64,000 nt of DNA from positions 15,667,010 to 15,731,009 of the forward strand of contig CM064681.1 in the NCBI GenBank assembly GCA_032717465.1, read 5' to 3'. The stretch comes from Coenobita brevimanus. Taxonomy: Eukaryota > Arthropoda > Malacostraca > Decapoda > Coenobitidae. This document shows positions 1-10,929 of this stretch, piece by piece. A model generated the notes under the pieces. It was not told the origin of the DNA, ran no database searches, and saw only the letters and a program-made list of their open reading frames with translations. Position numbers and translations under genes: made by a program. Position 1 is the stretch's first letter; the number at the start of each line of letters is the position of its first letter.

Positions 1-545
1 ATTATTCCTTGGCCTTTCTTTGTGCCACTTGGGAGTGCTCAGCCCTGTCATACCCATCCCCGCTGCTTACCATCCTCTCCTGCCTGATGTGTTCTGCCTT
101 GTCCCGCCTTCTTGGTCGGTCCTATTTTGCCTACCCTGCTATGCCTTCTTTGTCTAATATTCCTTCCATTTCCTGCTTTCCTTGTGGTACTTGCCCTAGA
201 CTGCCCTACCCCTGAAATGCCCTTGTCTGCTTGCCAGAACCTGTCTTACTCTTCTCCGTACTGACCTGCTCTTTCCTGCTTTGTACAGCCCAGTCTACAT
301 TTTCCTTTCCTGACTGGCTTTGCCCTAACCTACCTTAATTATCCTGCCTTTTCTGTCGTGCTCTGAACTAACCTATCCCATCCTGATCTATTTGCATATC
401 TCTTCTTGCTGTGTTCTCTCCTTTTTGCTCTGCGATGCCCTCCTACCCTTGTCTTTATCTCTCCTCTCCAACCTTACTTGTCCTGTTCCGTTTTCTCTAA
501 TCTACACTGCTTCTTGTCCCGCCCCTGCTCATCGCATTCTATTTA
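1..545. repeat. Pyrimidine-rich degenerate CCTGCC-like tract, unit A
   Basis: About 0.5 kb with a strong C+T bias on the plus strand, made of irregular CCTGCC / CCTACC / TTCCTGC words. It looks like a decayed short-period satellite. Open frames through it are low-complexity and not considered coding. Confidence 0.6.
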
Positions 546-554
546 TCATTCGTA

Positions 555-985
555 TATAATGTGTGGGCACAAAACAGCTTTTGAGAACGACAGCAGGGCT
601 GCCATAAGGCCTATACTGCTTAATTTTGTTTAGGCTAGTGAGGGCAAAAGGTACATTTTTGTAGAAATTATAACGTCAGGCATAATGAAGTCAGAGGGAG
701 GTAGGAGATGGAGGGAACACATCAAACCTGTCCAATGTAGAACTGAAAGAGAATGCCAAGGCAATAAGTTCTGCCTTATGAATAAAAAACAGACACAGAC
801 CCTTCAGAGTGGAAAAGAAGGAAGGAGGAAGAAGTACAACTATTAGAAATGTTTTTTAGCAAGATGCCAGAAGGAGCGGCAAGAAACTGAGTCAGTACGG
901 CTAAGATCAGACTTAGGAAGAATATGTGCAGAAACATAAAACAGACGAGATTCAATGGTGGGTTAGCACGGGTACCATTTACAGT
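555..985 (-). pseudogene. Antisense LINE RT N-terminal remnant (J-related), unit A
   Basis: On the minus strand, broken frames resemble the linker and RT start of the family J LINE seen at 4,139-4,627. Recognisable pieces are FWHLAKN-like, SSSF..LF, DKAELIALAFSSS, MPDVIIST, and a YRPYGIPAVVLKSCF-like segment that parallels AYGPDGVPPVVLKNC of family J. No catalytic RT core is present. The unit A copy is the most degraded (extra indels near 855). Opposite orientation to the intact-order J copy 2.6 kb away. Confidence 0.5.
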
Positions 986-1365
986 CCTCCTCCTTGTGTG
1001 ATTAAACCTAGGCCTTTTTAAGTTAATCAGAGGATAAGAGAAAGAAGTGAATGTTCCATGACTGAGAGAATAACCATCATATTGTGAGAAGCACAGTTAG
1101 ATAGCTCTTGGTTCATTTAACCCCCCCTATCCCGATGCTTTCTGGGCAGTGGTATGCACCAGTCCCGATATTTTTGGACCTTCTTTTTTTTTTTGGCTCA
1201 AACATCCGTTTTTGGTGAGAAACATCGAAAATTCATAGAGAAATCGCTCACCTGAGGTTTAAAATACTCGATCCAGGTAGGAGTACCTCCTTACCTTACA
1301 GGCTGGCTGCAAAGAAAACGAGTTCTATGGGAGGATAACTATTCCAAACCACTCATAAACGGTAT

Positions 1366-1737
1366 TTATTTATTTATTTGGTACAAATTTATGTATAGTA
1401 CGAAAGTATATCGGTTTTCAAATGGTAATACAGGCATTATAAGCATTGTTTCACTCACTAACTCATCACCATTCCTGACCTTTTTTTGCCAAATTACCTG
1501 ATCATCATTTCTGACTGTTTCTTCCACTAATGCTATGTAAACTTTGTCCTCCACATTGTCATCGATTGGGGAATCACTCTGGCCCTGAATGTCTTTATTG
1601 GCCAGGTCACTGGTAACAGGTGAATTGCCGAGACAATGGCGTGCAGCGGGGAGGGAGAGATTATGCGGTGTAAGGCATTGTCCCTGCTTGGCATCTTGTA
1701 GAGGAATAGAGGAAGGTGTCCCGTGTATACGTGCCAA
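1366..1737 (-). pseudogene. Possible N-terminal remnant of a piggyBac-type transposase, unit A
   Basis: A 123-codon minus-strand ORF filling much of the TTAA-flanked element. It contains an acidic stretch (DSPIDDNVEDKVYIALVEE) and then WQKK. N-termini of piggyBac transposases are often acidic, so an internally deleted autonomous parent is plausible, but no catalytic DDD region is present and I cannot confirm homology. In unit C the same region is open for a similar core but begins and ends differently because of indels. Confidence 0.3.
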
Positions 1738-1834
1738 AAATCACTCGCGAAAATTGAAAATTGTGCAAATTAGGAACCTTGGAATGTTGCCACATTAATT
1801 TACATCTCCGGGATATGAGTGCACATCATGTGAG

Positions 1835-1850
1835 GACGTGAATTCACGTC
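1835..1850. other. 16-bp perfect palindrome in piggyBac-like right end, unit A
   Basis: GACGTGAATTCACGTC lies 17 bp from the element's right end, between two copies of a CTCCGGGAT word (about 1806 and 1850). It could be a subterminal transposase-binding site. It is conserved in unit C at 42,475-42,490. Confidence 0.5.
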
Positions 1851-2054
1851 TCCGGGATGGGGCGGGTTAACCAGGGAAAATGAAACAATTAGTGTCTGAG
1901 TGTCTCCCTGTCCGCAGCACCACAGTGCCACAGATACCTCTCCTTGGAGGGGTCCACAGTTCTTACTAGGGTTATAGGATAAGTTAAAGTGATAAGAGTG
2001 TGTTGACAAGAGAGAAAACCTTGACAGGAAGACTAATGCAAGGAAAACGTCAGG

Positions 2055-2198
2055 TATGGTGAGACCATATTTTTGGAACTATTACGCTATTTCAATGTCT
2101 TATTGTTAATTCTCTTACACAGAAAATATGGTGAGACCACATTTTAGGAACTACTACGCTATTTCAATGTCTTATTGCTAATTTTCTTATACAAAAAT
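2055..2198. repeat. 72-bp tandem duplication, unit A
   Basis: Two adjacent 72-bp copies beginning TATGGTGAGACCA at 2055 and 2127, sharing TACGCTATTTCAATGTCTTA. The same doublet occurs in units B and C. Confidence 0.85.
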
Positions 2199-2452
2199 TA
2201 TATTATCAAATCCCATGTGACTATAATTTTTTAATAAGTTAATCTCAATTCTGTCTACTTATTTAATAACTTATCCTAATATTTTTCCTAAAGAACATTT
2301 TTATGTGCACTTAGATGCTATATCGCTCAGATTTCCAGCTTTCTTATGGTAATGCGAGTTCTGACATCCCACCTAAGTGTAAAATTTTACAAAGTTGTCT
2401 TCACCTGTTTGTACTTAATTGCATTTGGTTTTCAACGTATTTTTCTTATGGC

Positions 2453-2580
2453 ATTTCCTGTAAGCCAAGAAACCATTTACAGCACTGGGTGGTAACCATA
2501 TAACCTAATCATACGTGCTCCCTACGTGTCAACAAGTGCGTTGGTGGAGGGTTGGTGCTCCTCCCCATGAAACAAATAAC
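2453..2580 (+). repeat. Block shared with RTE-like LINE 5' leader, unit A
   Basis: About 128 bp beginning ATTTCCTGTAAGCCA and ending near CCTCCCC..AAACAA. It matches 60,634-60,760 by eye, where the block directly precedes the endonuclease ORF of an RTE-like LINE. A second, weaker echo of the same leader appears at about 2,834-3,060 (a CATCATCCAC word, then AAACCATTTGGAACGG). Best read as 5' leader remnants of that family. Confidence 0.6.
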
Positions 2581-3641
2581 TCAGAGTCAAGTGGCCGCCC
2601 CTTGCAGGATTGTGTCGTTTGGCAAGATAGATAGATTGATTTCATGGGGGCTACACTAATTCTCTTACCCAGAAGATAGCTTTGACGCTCTGTGTGATTA
2701 TAGTATTTACACAGCTGACTACTTATTTATACTTCCATACATGCTATTTCACTGTCATTTACAGTATTTTTCTAGTGGTTCCCACATCTCGGTAAGAATT
2801 CCTAGTGAACTTGATGTTCTCTTTTTTTGTGGGATGCTGGTGACCATCATCCACTCACTTGGTGTAGTGCTGCTTGCTTCTTTCTAACCCTCTCTCATTC
2901 TGCATCTGTGTCTGCCCTACTCTTTTCCCATATCTGTCTTCTTTCTTGTCACGTTTTATTATTATTATTTCCACATCAGGTACCTGTACACTGATTGACA
3001 ACACTAACTAATTCCTGCAACCCGGGAAACCATTTGGAACGGTCGGTGGTAACCATAATACCAAGTCACAGGTTGAAGTGGAGTCTGTTATGGTGTCCAT
3101 TAACTGGAGATGGAAATGAAGTACCCATCAAGGAACCAAACCTCTACACATTTCCTCCCACCTCCCTGCAGCAAGGTTCTGTCAGCTGCAATGCACAATT
3201 GGTTCACTGTATGGGATGACCCTCCATGGGCGTTGCTTGCCTGCAGTTGATGGGTCTACTCGGACAGACAGACTTGTGTTGATCAGCAACAATGGCTGCA
3301 ACACAGCACAGTGCTCAAAATTTCATCAACTGTATGTTTAGTTACTCACTGGAATATTATATTGACACAATTTACACATTTCAAAAGTGTTGTAGATTCA
3401 GAGACACTCCCCCAAGCACACTCCAGTGTCACATGCCGCAGACATTGTAGTTCCTTTTTAGAAAAACAGTCTTTGTCGTGTATATCAGTGGCAGACATAG
3501 CCACCACAGTGTAAGACCAGACAGGTAGGTCGACACCCCCCTGACCAGTGTCGGTTGCACTACATGCCCTGTACTTTTCCTGCTGTTGGTAGACATCACT
3601 GTACCAGACATCTCATTGCCTGTTGTCTCTGGCAAAGCAAT
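2581..3641. other. Unassigned interval before family J LINE (unit A; also 19,931-20,992 and 43,220-44,289)
   Basis: No gene recognised. There is a weak second echo of the RTE-like leader at about 2,834-3,060. Short open frames of 60-75 codons are present but differ between units and show no known motif. Confidence 0.4.
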
Positions 3642-3647
3642 TTAGCT

Positions 3648-5997
3648 ATAGAATGTATGTCCCGGTGACGACTCAGGATGTCTGGAACCACTGTCTGACT
3701 CTCTTCTTCATTTTTGCAGCATTCGTGGCCTTTCATCTAACTTTTGCTCTGTTGAGCACCACCTCTCCTTCTCTAAACCTCACCTTCTTATTCTAACTGA
3801 GACTCAGCTGTCTGAGGCAACTGACAGGAGACCCTTTTCTATATCCTCCTACTTTCTCTATACTCATTTCAAAGCCAAAGGTGGGTGTTGTGTATATGTA
3901 CGACTACGCAACAACTTACCTTGCTGTCGTATTCCTGAACTCGATTCTTCTGAATTCTCTACACTCTGGCTTTGGCTTTCCTGTCATTCTCTGACTAAAT
4001 ATATCTGCACTGTTTTCTTAACTCCTAATTCTACTATCAAAAAATCTTTGACTTACTTATAAAAGGTACCAGAGCCAACCCACCCCTGAATCACATTTTT
4101 TATACGTTTCTGTCCGGAATCATGCTAAGTTTGTTCTTCGCTCTGCTAAAAATTATTTCACCCGTACTAAATGCTCTCAACTCTCTAACTCGAATTCTTC
4201 CTGCTCCTTCTGGTACCTTGCAAAAAACCTTTCTAACAACTTTACCTCATCATCCTTCCCTCCTCTTTTCTACGCTGATGGCTTTGTAGCTATTTCTTCT
4301 ACTGATAAAGCAGATCTCTTCGCTCAGACTTTCTCCTCCAATTCCACCTTAGACGATTCCGGTGCTGTTCCTCCATCACTTCCCCCCTGTGACTTCCTCA
4401 TGGCTGACATTAAAATTTCTTCAGGAGATGTATTTTCTGCCATCACTGGCCTCAATACTAATAAGGCATATGGGCCTGATGGAGTCCCTCCTGTTGTTCT
4501 CAAGAACTGTGCTTCTGTGCTTACACCCTGCCTAGGCAAACTCTTTCGCCTTTGTCTATCAACTTGTACCTTTCCTTCTTGCTGGAAGTTTGCTCCCATT
4601 CAGCCAGTCCCAAAGAAGGGACTTTAACATCCTGAATCTCAAAAATTTTCGAGTCTATTCTTAATAGAAAAATTTTAAAGCATCTTTCCTCTCACAACCT
4701 TCTTTCTGATCATCAGTATGGGTTCCGTCAGGGACGCTCTACTGGCGATCTTCTCCCCTACCTTTCAGACTTTTGGTCATCCTCCTTTCGGGACTTTGGC
4801 GAAAGCTTTGTCATTGCAATTGATATCTCAAAGGCTTTCGATCGAGTCTGGCATACATCTTTAATTTCCAAACTGCCCTCTTATGGTTTCTATCCCTCTA
4901 TCTGTTCCTTCATCTCTAGCTTCCTTTCTGGTCATTCTATAGCTGCTGTTGTAGGCGGCCATCATTCTTCTCCTAGATTTATTAACAGTGGTGTTCCTCA
5001 GGGCTTTGTCCTATCACCAACTCTTTTCCTTTTATTCATCAATGAATTTCTATGCTGTACATCTAACCCTATGCACTCATACGCTGATGACTCCACCCTT
5101 CACCTTTCCATTTGATTCCCACAACGTCCATCTCAGCAGTCACTTCAATAAACAAGGGATGAGGCTATGGCACACCTAATGTCTGACTTGGCTCGTATCT
5201 CTGACAGGGGTAAAAATAATCTGGTTGTTTTTAATGCATCAAAGACAATTTTTGCACCTATCAACCCGACAAAATCTTCAACAGTTATACCCACTAATGT
5301 TTAATAATATTCAACTTAATCCTGCATCATCCTTGAACATGTCTGGGGTTTCATTTACTCGGGACTTATCTTGAAAAGATCATATTACATCTCTTGTAAA
5401 ATCTGCTTCCAAGAGATTGGGTGTGCTTACCCCTGCACAGTTGTTGACTCTATACAGGGGCTTTATCCACCCCTGTGTGGAGTACAACTCTCATGTGTGG
5501 GGAGGCTTCCCACATGCAGCTCTTCTCAATAGGGTGGAGTCAAAGGCTTTTCTAATCATTAACTCTCCTCCTCTTATTGACTCCCTTCAACCTCTGTCTC
5601 TTCATTGCACTGTTGCATCTTTATCTCTTTTCTATTGCTACATCAATGGTCACTGCTCCTCTGAACTGTCTGCATGCATTCCTCCACCTCTACGATGGGT
5701 GCGTAGCACCTGTCTAGCAGCAAACTCTCATCCCTTTTCTGTCCAGCTTTCTAATGGAAGAGTTCACCGTTCCCCCCAGTCCTTCATTTATGCAACAGGT
5801 CAACTCTGGAACTGTCTCCCTCTGTCTGTATTTTCTGCTTCCTATGATCTCCAGTCTTTCAAACGCAGTGTGTCCAGGCATCTCGAAATGATCGGATCTT
5901 GAATTTGGCTCTCTCTTGTATTGTTTGTCTCTTGAAAGGAAAAGTTTTGCGGGTTCGTTACCTTTGGTTCGTTCTTCCTCACATAAAAAAAAAAAAA
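3648..5997 (+). mobile_element. Family J LINE (Jockey/CR1 group), internally deleted, unit A
   Basis: Sense-strand non-LTR retrotransposon of 2,350 bp ending in A(12) at 5,986-5,997 and flanked by TTAGCT (3642-3647 and 5998-6003), a probable short target-site duplication. It holds an endonuclease fragment followed by RT. The endonuclease is cut off near 4,060, and a second internal deletion removes RT around 4,620-4,640, where the conserved segment after PVPKKG is missing. The same deletions occur in units B and C, so this copy was dead before the array formed. Confidence 0.85.
3721..5902 (+). pseudogene. Family J endonuclease-reverse transcriptase, broken, unit A
   Basis: The endonuclease part is open at 3,721-4,062 (IRGLSSN...LTETQLSEATD), about 114 codons, and lacks the catalytic GDFN and SDH regions. 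The RT part is open from about 4,139 to 4,627 (AYGPDGVPPVVLKNC) and then, shifted, covers RQYGFRQGRSTGD, LDISKAFDR-type motif A near 4,840, a GVPQG-like motif near 4,990, and YADDSTLH (motif C, frame-shifted) near 5,080. The C-terminal segment 5,417-5,902 (RGFIHPCVEYNSHVWGG to RHLEMIGS) is uninterrupted. There are several stops and frameshifts, and an 8-residue gap after RLGVL compared with the copy at 59.9 kb. Confidence 0.85.
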
Positions 5998-6136
5998 TTA
6001 GCTCTGTGATGTTGATCAGGTGAAGGAAGAGTATCAGGGCAGTTTTTCTGACACACTCAGACACTACCAATCTGCATGTCAATCATGCCGATCAAATTCA
6101 TATTGTAGGTGGAGCTGATGCCTACATCAGTCTTAA

Positions 6137-6317
6137 CCCCTTATCTCCTAGTGTTCCTGTGGAAGGGATTTTGTTGAATGGATGCTAGGTGTACCGACCT
6201 CCGCTTGTCAGCTCATAGTCGCAAAGCTCATAGGTCCCTAACCCGGGGTTCCCTTCTTTATAATATTTTGAAAATGCACAGTTCCATCCTATATTGAGGA
6301 TGCTGGGAGCAAAGGGA
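6137..6317. mobile_element. 181-bp TTAA-flanked MITE, unit A
   Basis: Flanked by TTAA at 6,133-6,136 and 6,318-6,321. Terminal inverted repeats are CCCCTTATCTCCTAG at the left and TCCCTTTGCTCCCAG (complement of the right end), matching 11 of 15. Using the unit B left end, 12 of 15 match. Non-coding. TTAA duplication plus C-rich termini suggest a piggyBac-superfamily MITE, of a different family from the element at 1,121. Confidence 0.6.
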
Positions 6318-6719
6318 TTAAAGAAACTGATGGATTTGTCAGTGTTTAATGATGCACTTGTCTGTGACTCTCATGATTCAGATGACCTTGTTGCTAGGTG
6401 CCATGTCACCAGAGTGGGCAGTGGTAGCTATCATATCACCACACTTGTCCATCCACTCCAGTGTCAGCATTTCCTTCGTCATGAATTGCTGAACCTGTCC
6501 CTTACAGTGATGGGAGAAATGGGTCACACAGCTCCTCGTGTTACACACTGTACCCTAGGATACTGGGCCATGATGATGCACTTACAGGCACAGATGCAAT
6601 ATTTTATGGACAGAAATGTTCATGTCAGTGGCAGTGTACATGATCATGTTGAACATATAGGCTGTGGCAAGGTTACACATTACAGAATATTTATTCAAGA
6701 CCTTTGTTATACTTTGTAA
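6294..6719 (+). other. Open frame of doubtful status, unit A (also 23,530-24,000 and 46,936-47,406)
   Basis: A 141-codon frame (156 in units B and C) stays open in all three units. It carries VARCHVTRVGSGSYHITT and MHLQAQMQYFMDRNVHV but no domain I recognise. Against it being a gene: its first codons lie inside the MITE, and A versus C differences fall about equally at amino-acid-changing and silent positions. In A the C-terminus is altered by a 5-bp duplication. It may be an old transposon coding fragment. Confidence 0.25.
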
Positions 6720-6779
6720 TGATTGGACTAGAGTTGTGCCCACCTTTCTTGGACTGATTTCTTGTATTTAACCCCCACT

Positions 6780-7050
6780 GTGCTCAGTACCTCATATGAG
6801 ACGATATGCATGCCACCGCTGACCACACTGATCACCTCATATGAGGCAATGGGTCTCTGCACCAAAAATTCAAGCACAAGAAACTGTCAGTGGTTTCCAT
6901 GGGAACCTTGACTCTCCCACTATGCCATCAAACTGTTGCCAAACCCTGCCACACTGCAGCTGCCAAATACCGCATATTTAGTTATTCAGATATGCAGGCC
7001 ACCCCTGGCCATGCTGATGGTCTCATCTGAGGCAATGGATCTCTGCGCCT
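6780..7050. repeat. CCTCATATGAGG palindrome cluster, unit A (also 24,013-24,280 and 47,420-47,690)
   Basis: Two CTCATATGAG palindromes about 43 bp apart (14-bp GCCTCATATGAGGC in unit C) and a degenerate third one, TCTCATCTGAGGC, further on. Each is followed by similar words (GATATGCAGGCCACC, AATGGGTCTCTGCGCC, TCAAGCACAAGG). The last word also forms the family I LINE target-site duplication, and a related ~125-bp segment continues beyond the LINE at 12,803-12,930, so the host sequence was itself a tandem repeat before insertion. Confidence 0.6.
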
Positions 7051-7224
7051 TAATTTCAAGCACAAGGATGATTGATTGATTGATTGATTGACAGAACACA
7101 TGGCACTGCAAGAACAAGGTCATATGGTGCCGTATAAGCAAAAAATATAAGCAGTAAAAACAAAAAAACATTAAAGAGGAAAACTACATATTAAAAACTA
7201 GAGATCAAAATAAAAACAATAGAG

Positions 7225-10200
7225 TCATAAAAGGTGAAGGAGGCCAGCCTCCTTCAGAAATAGAAACACATCGTCCCCAGTGGTACCAGGCTCTCCCCCA
7301 AGCATCAAAGAGGGACAGTAAACACCACCCTCCCCTCGTTGCCTCCATAGCAGGCTCTGACATAAGTCGCCCAAACTGGAACACTCGACCAGCAAGTGCC
7401 TGACAGTAAGGGGAACCAAACAGTCATCACAGAATGGCTGCACGCCTCCACACATGAGGAACTCATGTGTGAGCTTGATACGTCCAATGCAAAGGCGACC
7501 CAGAACAGTCTCTAACTTACGAGCCATTGTAAAACAAACTCTCTGAGAAACGTGACTTCCTTTAACTTACTGACAGGAACGCTATCCCATCTCAATTGCC
7601 AACAAGCATGAACAGCAGATAATAGTGGAGGACATAAATTACTGGCAGGTAGATGACAAGGAGCACGTACAGGTCGCAAAGCTGCAGCCTTAGCCAGTGC
7701 ATTTACCCTTTCATTACCTATGACATCAACATGTGAGGGAACCAAGCAGAAATCCACTCTCTTCCCCCGACGACGAATGAGGAACAGCCACTCCAGAATA
7801 GCTAAAACTATATGAAGGGAAGAGTTAAAAGAGTCCAGGGCCGAAAGCGCCCCTTGAGAGTCACTAAAAATTGCTAGGGTGAACAAACACCAACTTCAGG
7901 GCTAAAACGATATCTGATAACTCTGCAGTAAAAACCGAGGAAGCCAAAGGAAGACTACCTCCATGGCTAAAATTAGGGAACACCACTCCAAAACCAACAC
8001 CAGAGGTGGATTTAGAGCCAACAGTATACACAGGCACAGAACCGCCATGACTAAAAGAATTGTTCTAAAAATAACTCTAAAAGACACTGAGGAGTGACAG
8101 AATCCTTTGTGCCTGCAAGAAACCTGCAGAAATTTACCTTGAGCATAGTGCAACTCTTGGGATCCAAACGGGACTGCCAGGTACTGCCGAGAAACTAAAC
8201 TCCTCCATGATATCCCAAACCGTATAAGCAAATGGACGAGGCATGCGAGGGTGTCTACTATATCATAAAAAACAGGACTGTCGCATCACACACTCACAGA
8301 CAAGTGAGTCTGGATGGCGACAAATCCAGAGCCAGCACTTTGCTGCAACAGATTGACGCAGTAGATCTAAGGGAGGCAAACCAGCTTCCACTAATAAGCA
8401 GGGAATCGGAGATGACCGAAAAGCTCCAGTTGCAAGGCGAAGACAAGCATGATAGACAGCATCTAGAGTTTTTAGTCTGGACTCTGTGGTAGAGGAGTAG
8501 ACCTCACAGCCATATCACAGCTTGGAGGTTCCAAATCCTGAAGTAAATGCAAGAGTGTCCTCTGATCTGCACCCCACGATGTATGGGACAGAACCCTCAA
8601 AAGATTGAAAGTCTTCATACATGATGCTTTAAGATTTGCCAAATGTGAAACCTAAGTCAAACGGCAGTCAAACGTCAGGCCCAAGAATTTTGTCTCTGCC
8701 ACACAACGGAGTTTCCTGCCACAAAGCTGGAGATCAAGGTCCAGGTGTACCCCTCTCATCCTACAGAAGTGCATAGCCATAGTCTTAGAAGGGGAAAACC
8801 AAAAACCCTTGGAAGTGGCCCAAGCAGAAATCTTGTCCAAGGCAAGTTGCATATGCCACTCAATAGCAGGCATGCGGGAGCTAGAAAACCATATAGCTAA
8901 ATCATTCACATAAAGGGATGAGGATACACCAGCAGGCACAATGTCAAGAATACCATTAATGGCCACCGCAAACAGAAACACTTAGGACACTCCCCTAGGG
9001 ATGCCTTACTCCTGGCATAGCGGTGCAAAGAGGGTAGAACCCACACAGACTCGAAACACACGATCAGTCAAGAAGTCTCCAAGCAACACAGGCAGGCGAC
9101 CACGTAAACCAAAGGCATGAAGTTGTTGGAGGATGCCATGGTGCCAGGCAGTATCATAAGCCTTCTCAAGATCAAAGAACACAGCCACAAAATGTTGTTT
9201 AGAGGCAAAAGCTTACAGATAGATGCTTCGAGAATCATAAGGTTGTCTAAAGTACACCGTAATTTACGAAAGCCACTCTGTGAAGGAGAGAGATAGCAAC
9301 CTTTCTCTAGACCCCACACAAGCCTGACATTGACCATCTTTTAAATAGCTTGCACAAGCATGATGTTAAAGTGATAGGGCAATAGTTCGAGACATGGGAG
9401 CTGTCCATACCAGGAGGACAATACCCAACTTGTAACTCTTGGGAAGAAAGCCCTCACTCCATACCTTGTTAAAAAGGTCCAATAAAAACTGTATTGATTT
9501 AGTTGGCAGATGATGGAGCAGAGCATATGGAATGTCATGTCCAGGAGCAGTGTCACCACACTCTGAGAGGGCAGCATGCAGCTCACGGAGGATGAAGTCT
9601 AAATTATATGGCTCTTCGCCACAAGAGTGAAAGTCAAGACCCCGCCTCTTCTGATTTCTACAAAAGCTAGCATATGGCTTAGAAGGATCCTTTTTTGAGA
9701 CAGCACAAAACTGATTTGCAAGAGCAGAGGCTACTGCATCTGGTGCAGATACAAGATTTCCATGAAGTCGCAACACTGGTGGGGAGGGAGGGGGGAACCT
9801 TCCAGAAATCTTGTGTACCTTTTTCCACACCATAGGCATTGGAGTAGAGGATGTAACCGTAGAAACATACGACCTCCACGAGTTACAGCGAGCATTCTTC
9901 ATGACCCATCGATAATGAGCATGTGCTTTGCGAAACTGGATTTTTTGAAAAACAACATCACGGTTGGAAAAATACTGATGGGCAGACACTTTTTGAGCTC
10001 CTTTTGCTATAGAGCAGTCATCATTCCACCATGACACAGGTCTCTGGGAAAAAACACCATAAGTCCATGGGAGGGAATGAACCCCTGCTGAGAAAAGAGT
10101 CAGAGTAAAATAACATCCGGCAGCATCGATAGTTGAAAAATCAGTAACCTTGTAAGCAAATACACATAGTTTCTCAAAGAGGCACCAATCAGCCCTATCC

Positions 10201-10888
10201 AGACGCCAGCATGACATACGGACTGCAGGAACAGAGTGAGTACTCTGGACCAACACAGGATAATGGTCACTACCATGCAAATCATCTAAAACCTCCCAAG
10301 AAAAATCAAGTGCACAATCAGAGGAGGAGATGGTAAGGTCAATGACAGAATATGTGCCAGTCTGAACATGAAAATGGGTCGGCCTCCCATCGTTTAGGAC
10401 AACCAAATCTCAATCCCCAACCAAAGAAGCAAGATCACCCTGGGGATTGGAAAGTGAGTCACCCCACAAAAAATGGCATCCATAAAGGTCACCAAGGAGT
10501 AGAAAAGGAAGTGGAAGTTGACTGATAAGGGTTTCCAGATGAGCACACATAACAGAAAAGGAAGGTGGAAGGTACAGACAACAGATGGTATAGCACCTCC
10601 CAACGTGCATCTGTACTGCTAGAACTTGAAGGGGAGACTGTAATGCAAAGGAAATAAAGGGGACATCAGATCGGCACAAAATGGCACATCCACCACTGTG
10701 ACCACCAGGAGGAGATGCATGGAAGACCTCATACCCCCTGATAGAAGGAAATGGTCTATCCCACACCAATGTCTCCTGGAGACAGACACATAGTGGGCTC
10801 AGAGCAGACAGCAATAACTGCAATTCCTCCCAATTTGCCATGGCACCTCTACAATTCCACTGAAGACAATTGGTACTGATTGAGCCAT
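7225..10888 (-). pseudogene. Family I ORF2 (endonuclease-RT-RNase H), broken, unit A
   Basis: Start inferred at 10,886-10,888 (MAQS) by comparison with B and C. A one-base deletion just downstream puts that ATG out of frame in A. Endonuclease: LQWNCRG, LQETLV, GGCAI, LLGD, SDHYPVL. An in-frame TGA follows LASLVGD, as in B and C. The RT follows: a long open frame at 9,366-10,406, motif A region FFDLEKAYDTAWH near 9,180, and motif C mutated to YVND near 8,910. RNase H: the first catalytic aspartate is replaced (YTVGSKS) and an 11-nt deletion breaks the frame before FSDSQG. The C-terminus has CDDCLVPLTVRHLLVEC. Confidence 0.9.
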
Positions 10889-10929
10889 ATTGATTAGTGT
10901 TAAATAATATGAATTGAGAAACACCAAGG

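Larger units (their letters stand above)
1121..1866. mobile_element. piggyBac-like non-autonomous element, unit A
   Basis: A 746-bp segment flanked on both sides by TTAA (1117-1120 and 1867-1870). The left end starts CCCCCCCTATCCCG and the right end, reverse-complemented, starts CCCGCCCCATCCCG (12 of 14 positions match). TTAA target duplication with CCC...GGG termini is the signature of the piggyBac superfamily. At the orthologous site in unit B (19,219) there is one TTAA and nothing else. Internally it has one minus-strand ORF with an acidic stretch (1366-1737) and a 16-bp palindrome near the right end. It is too short to encode a transposase. Confidence 0.75.

Noticed and set aside
1..545. 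Long frames in the pyrimidine-rich tract
   Set aside because: Low-complexity Pro/Leu/Ser/Cys translations in several frames at once, a product of base composition.
6294..6719. Conserved open frame in all three units as a host gene
   Set aside because: Starts inside a MITE, has no known domain, and the A versus C changes are about as often amino-acid-changing as silent. Conservation is explained by recent duplication.
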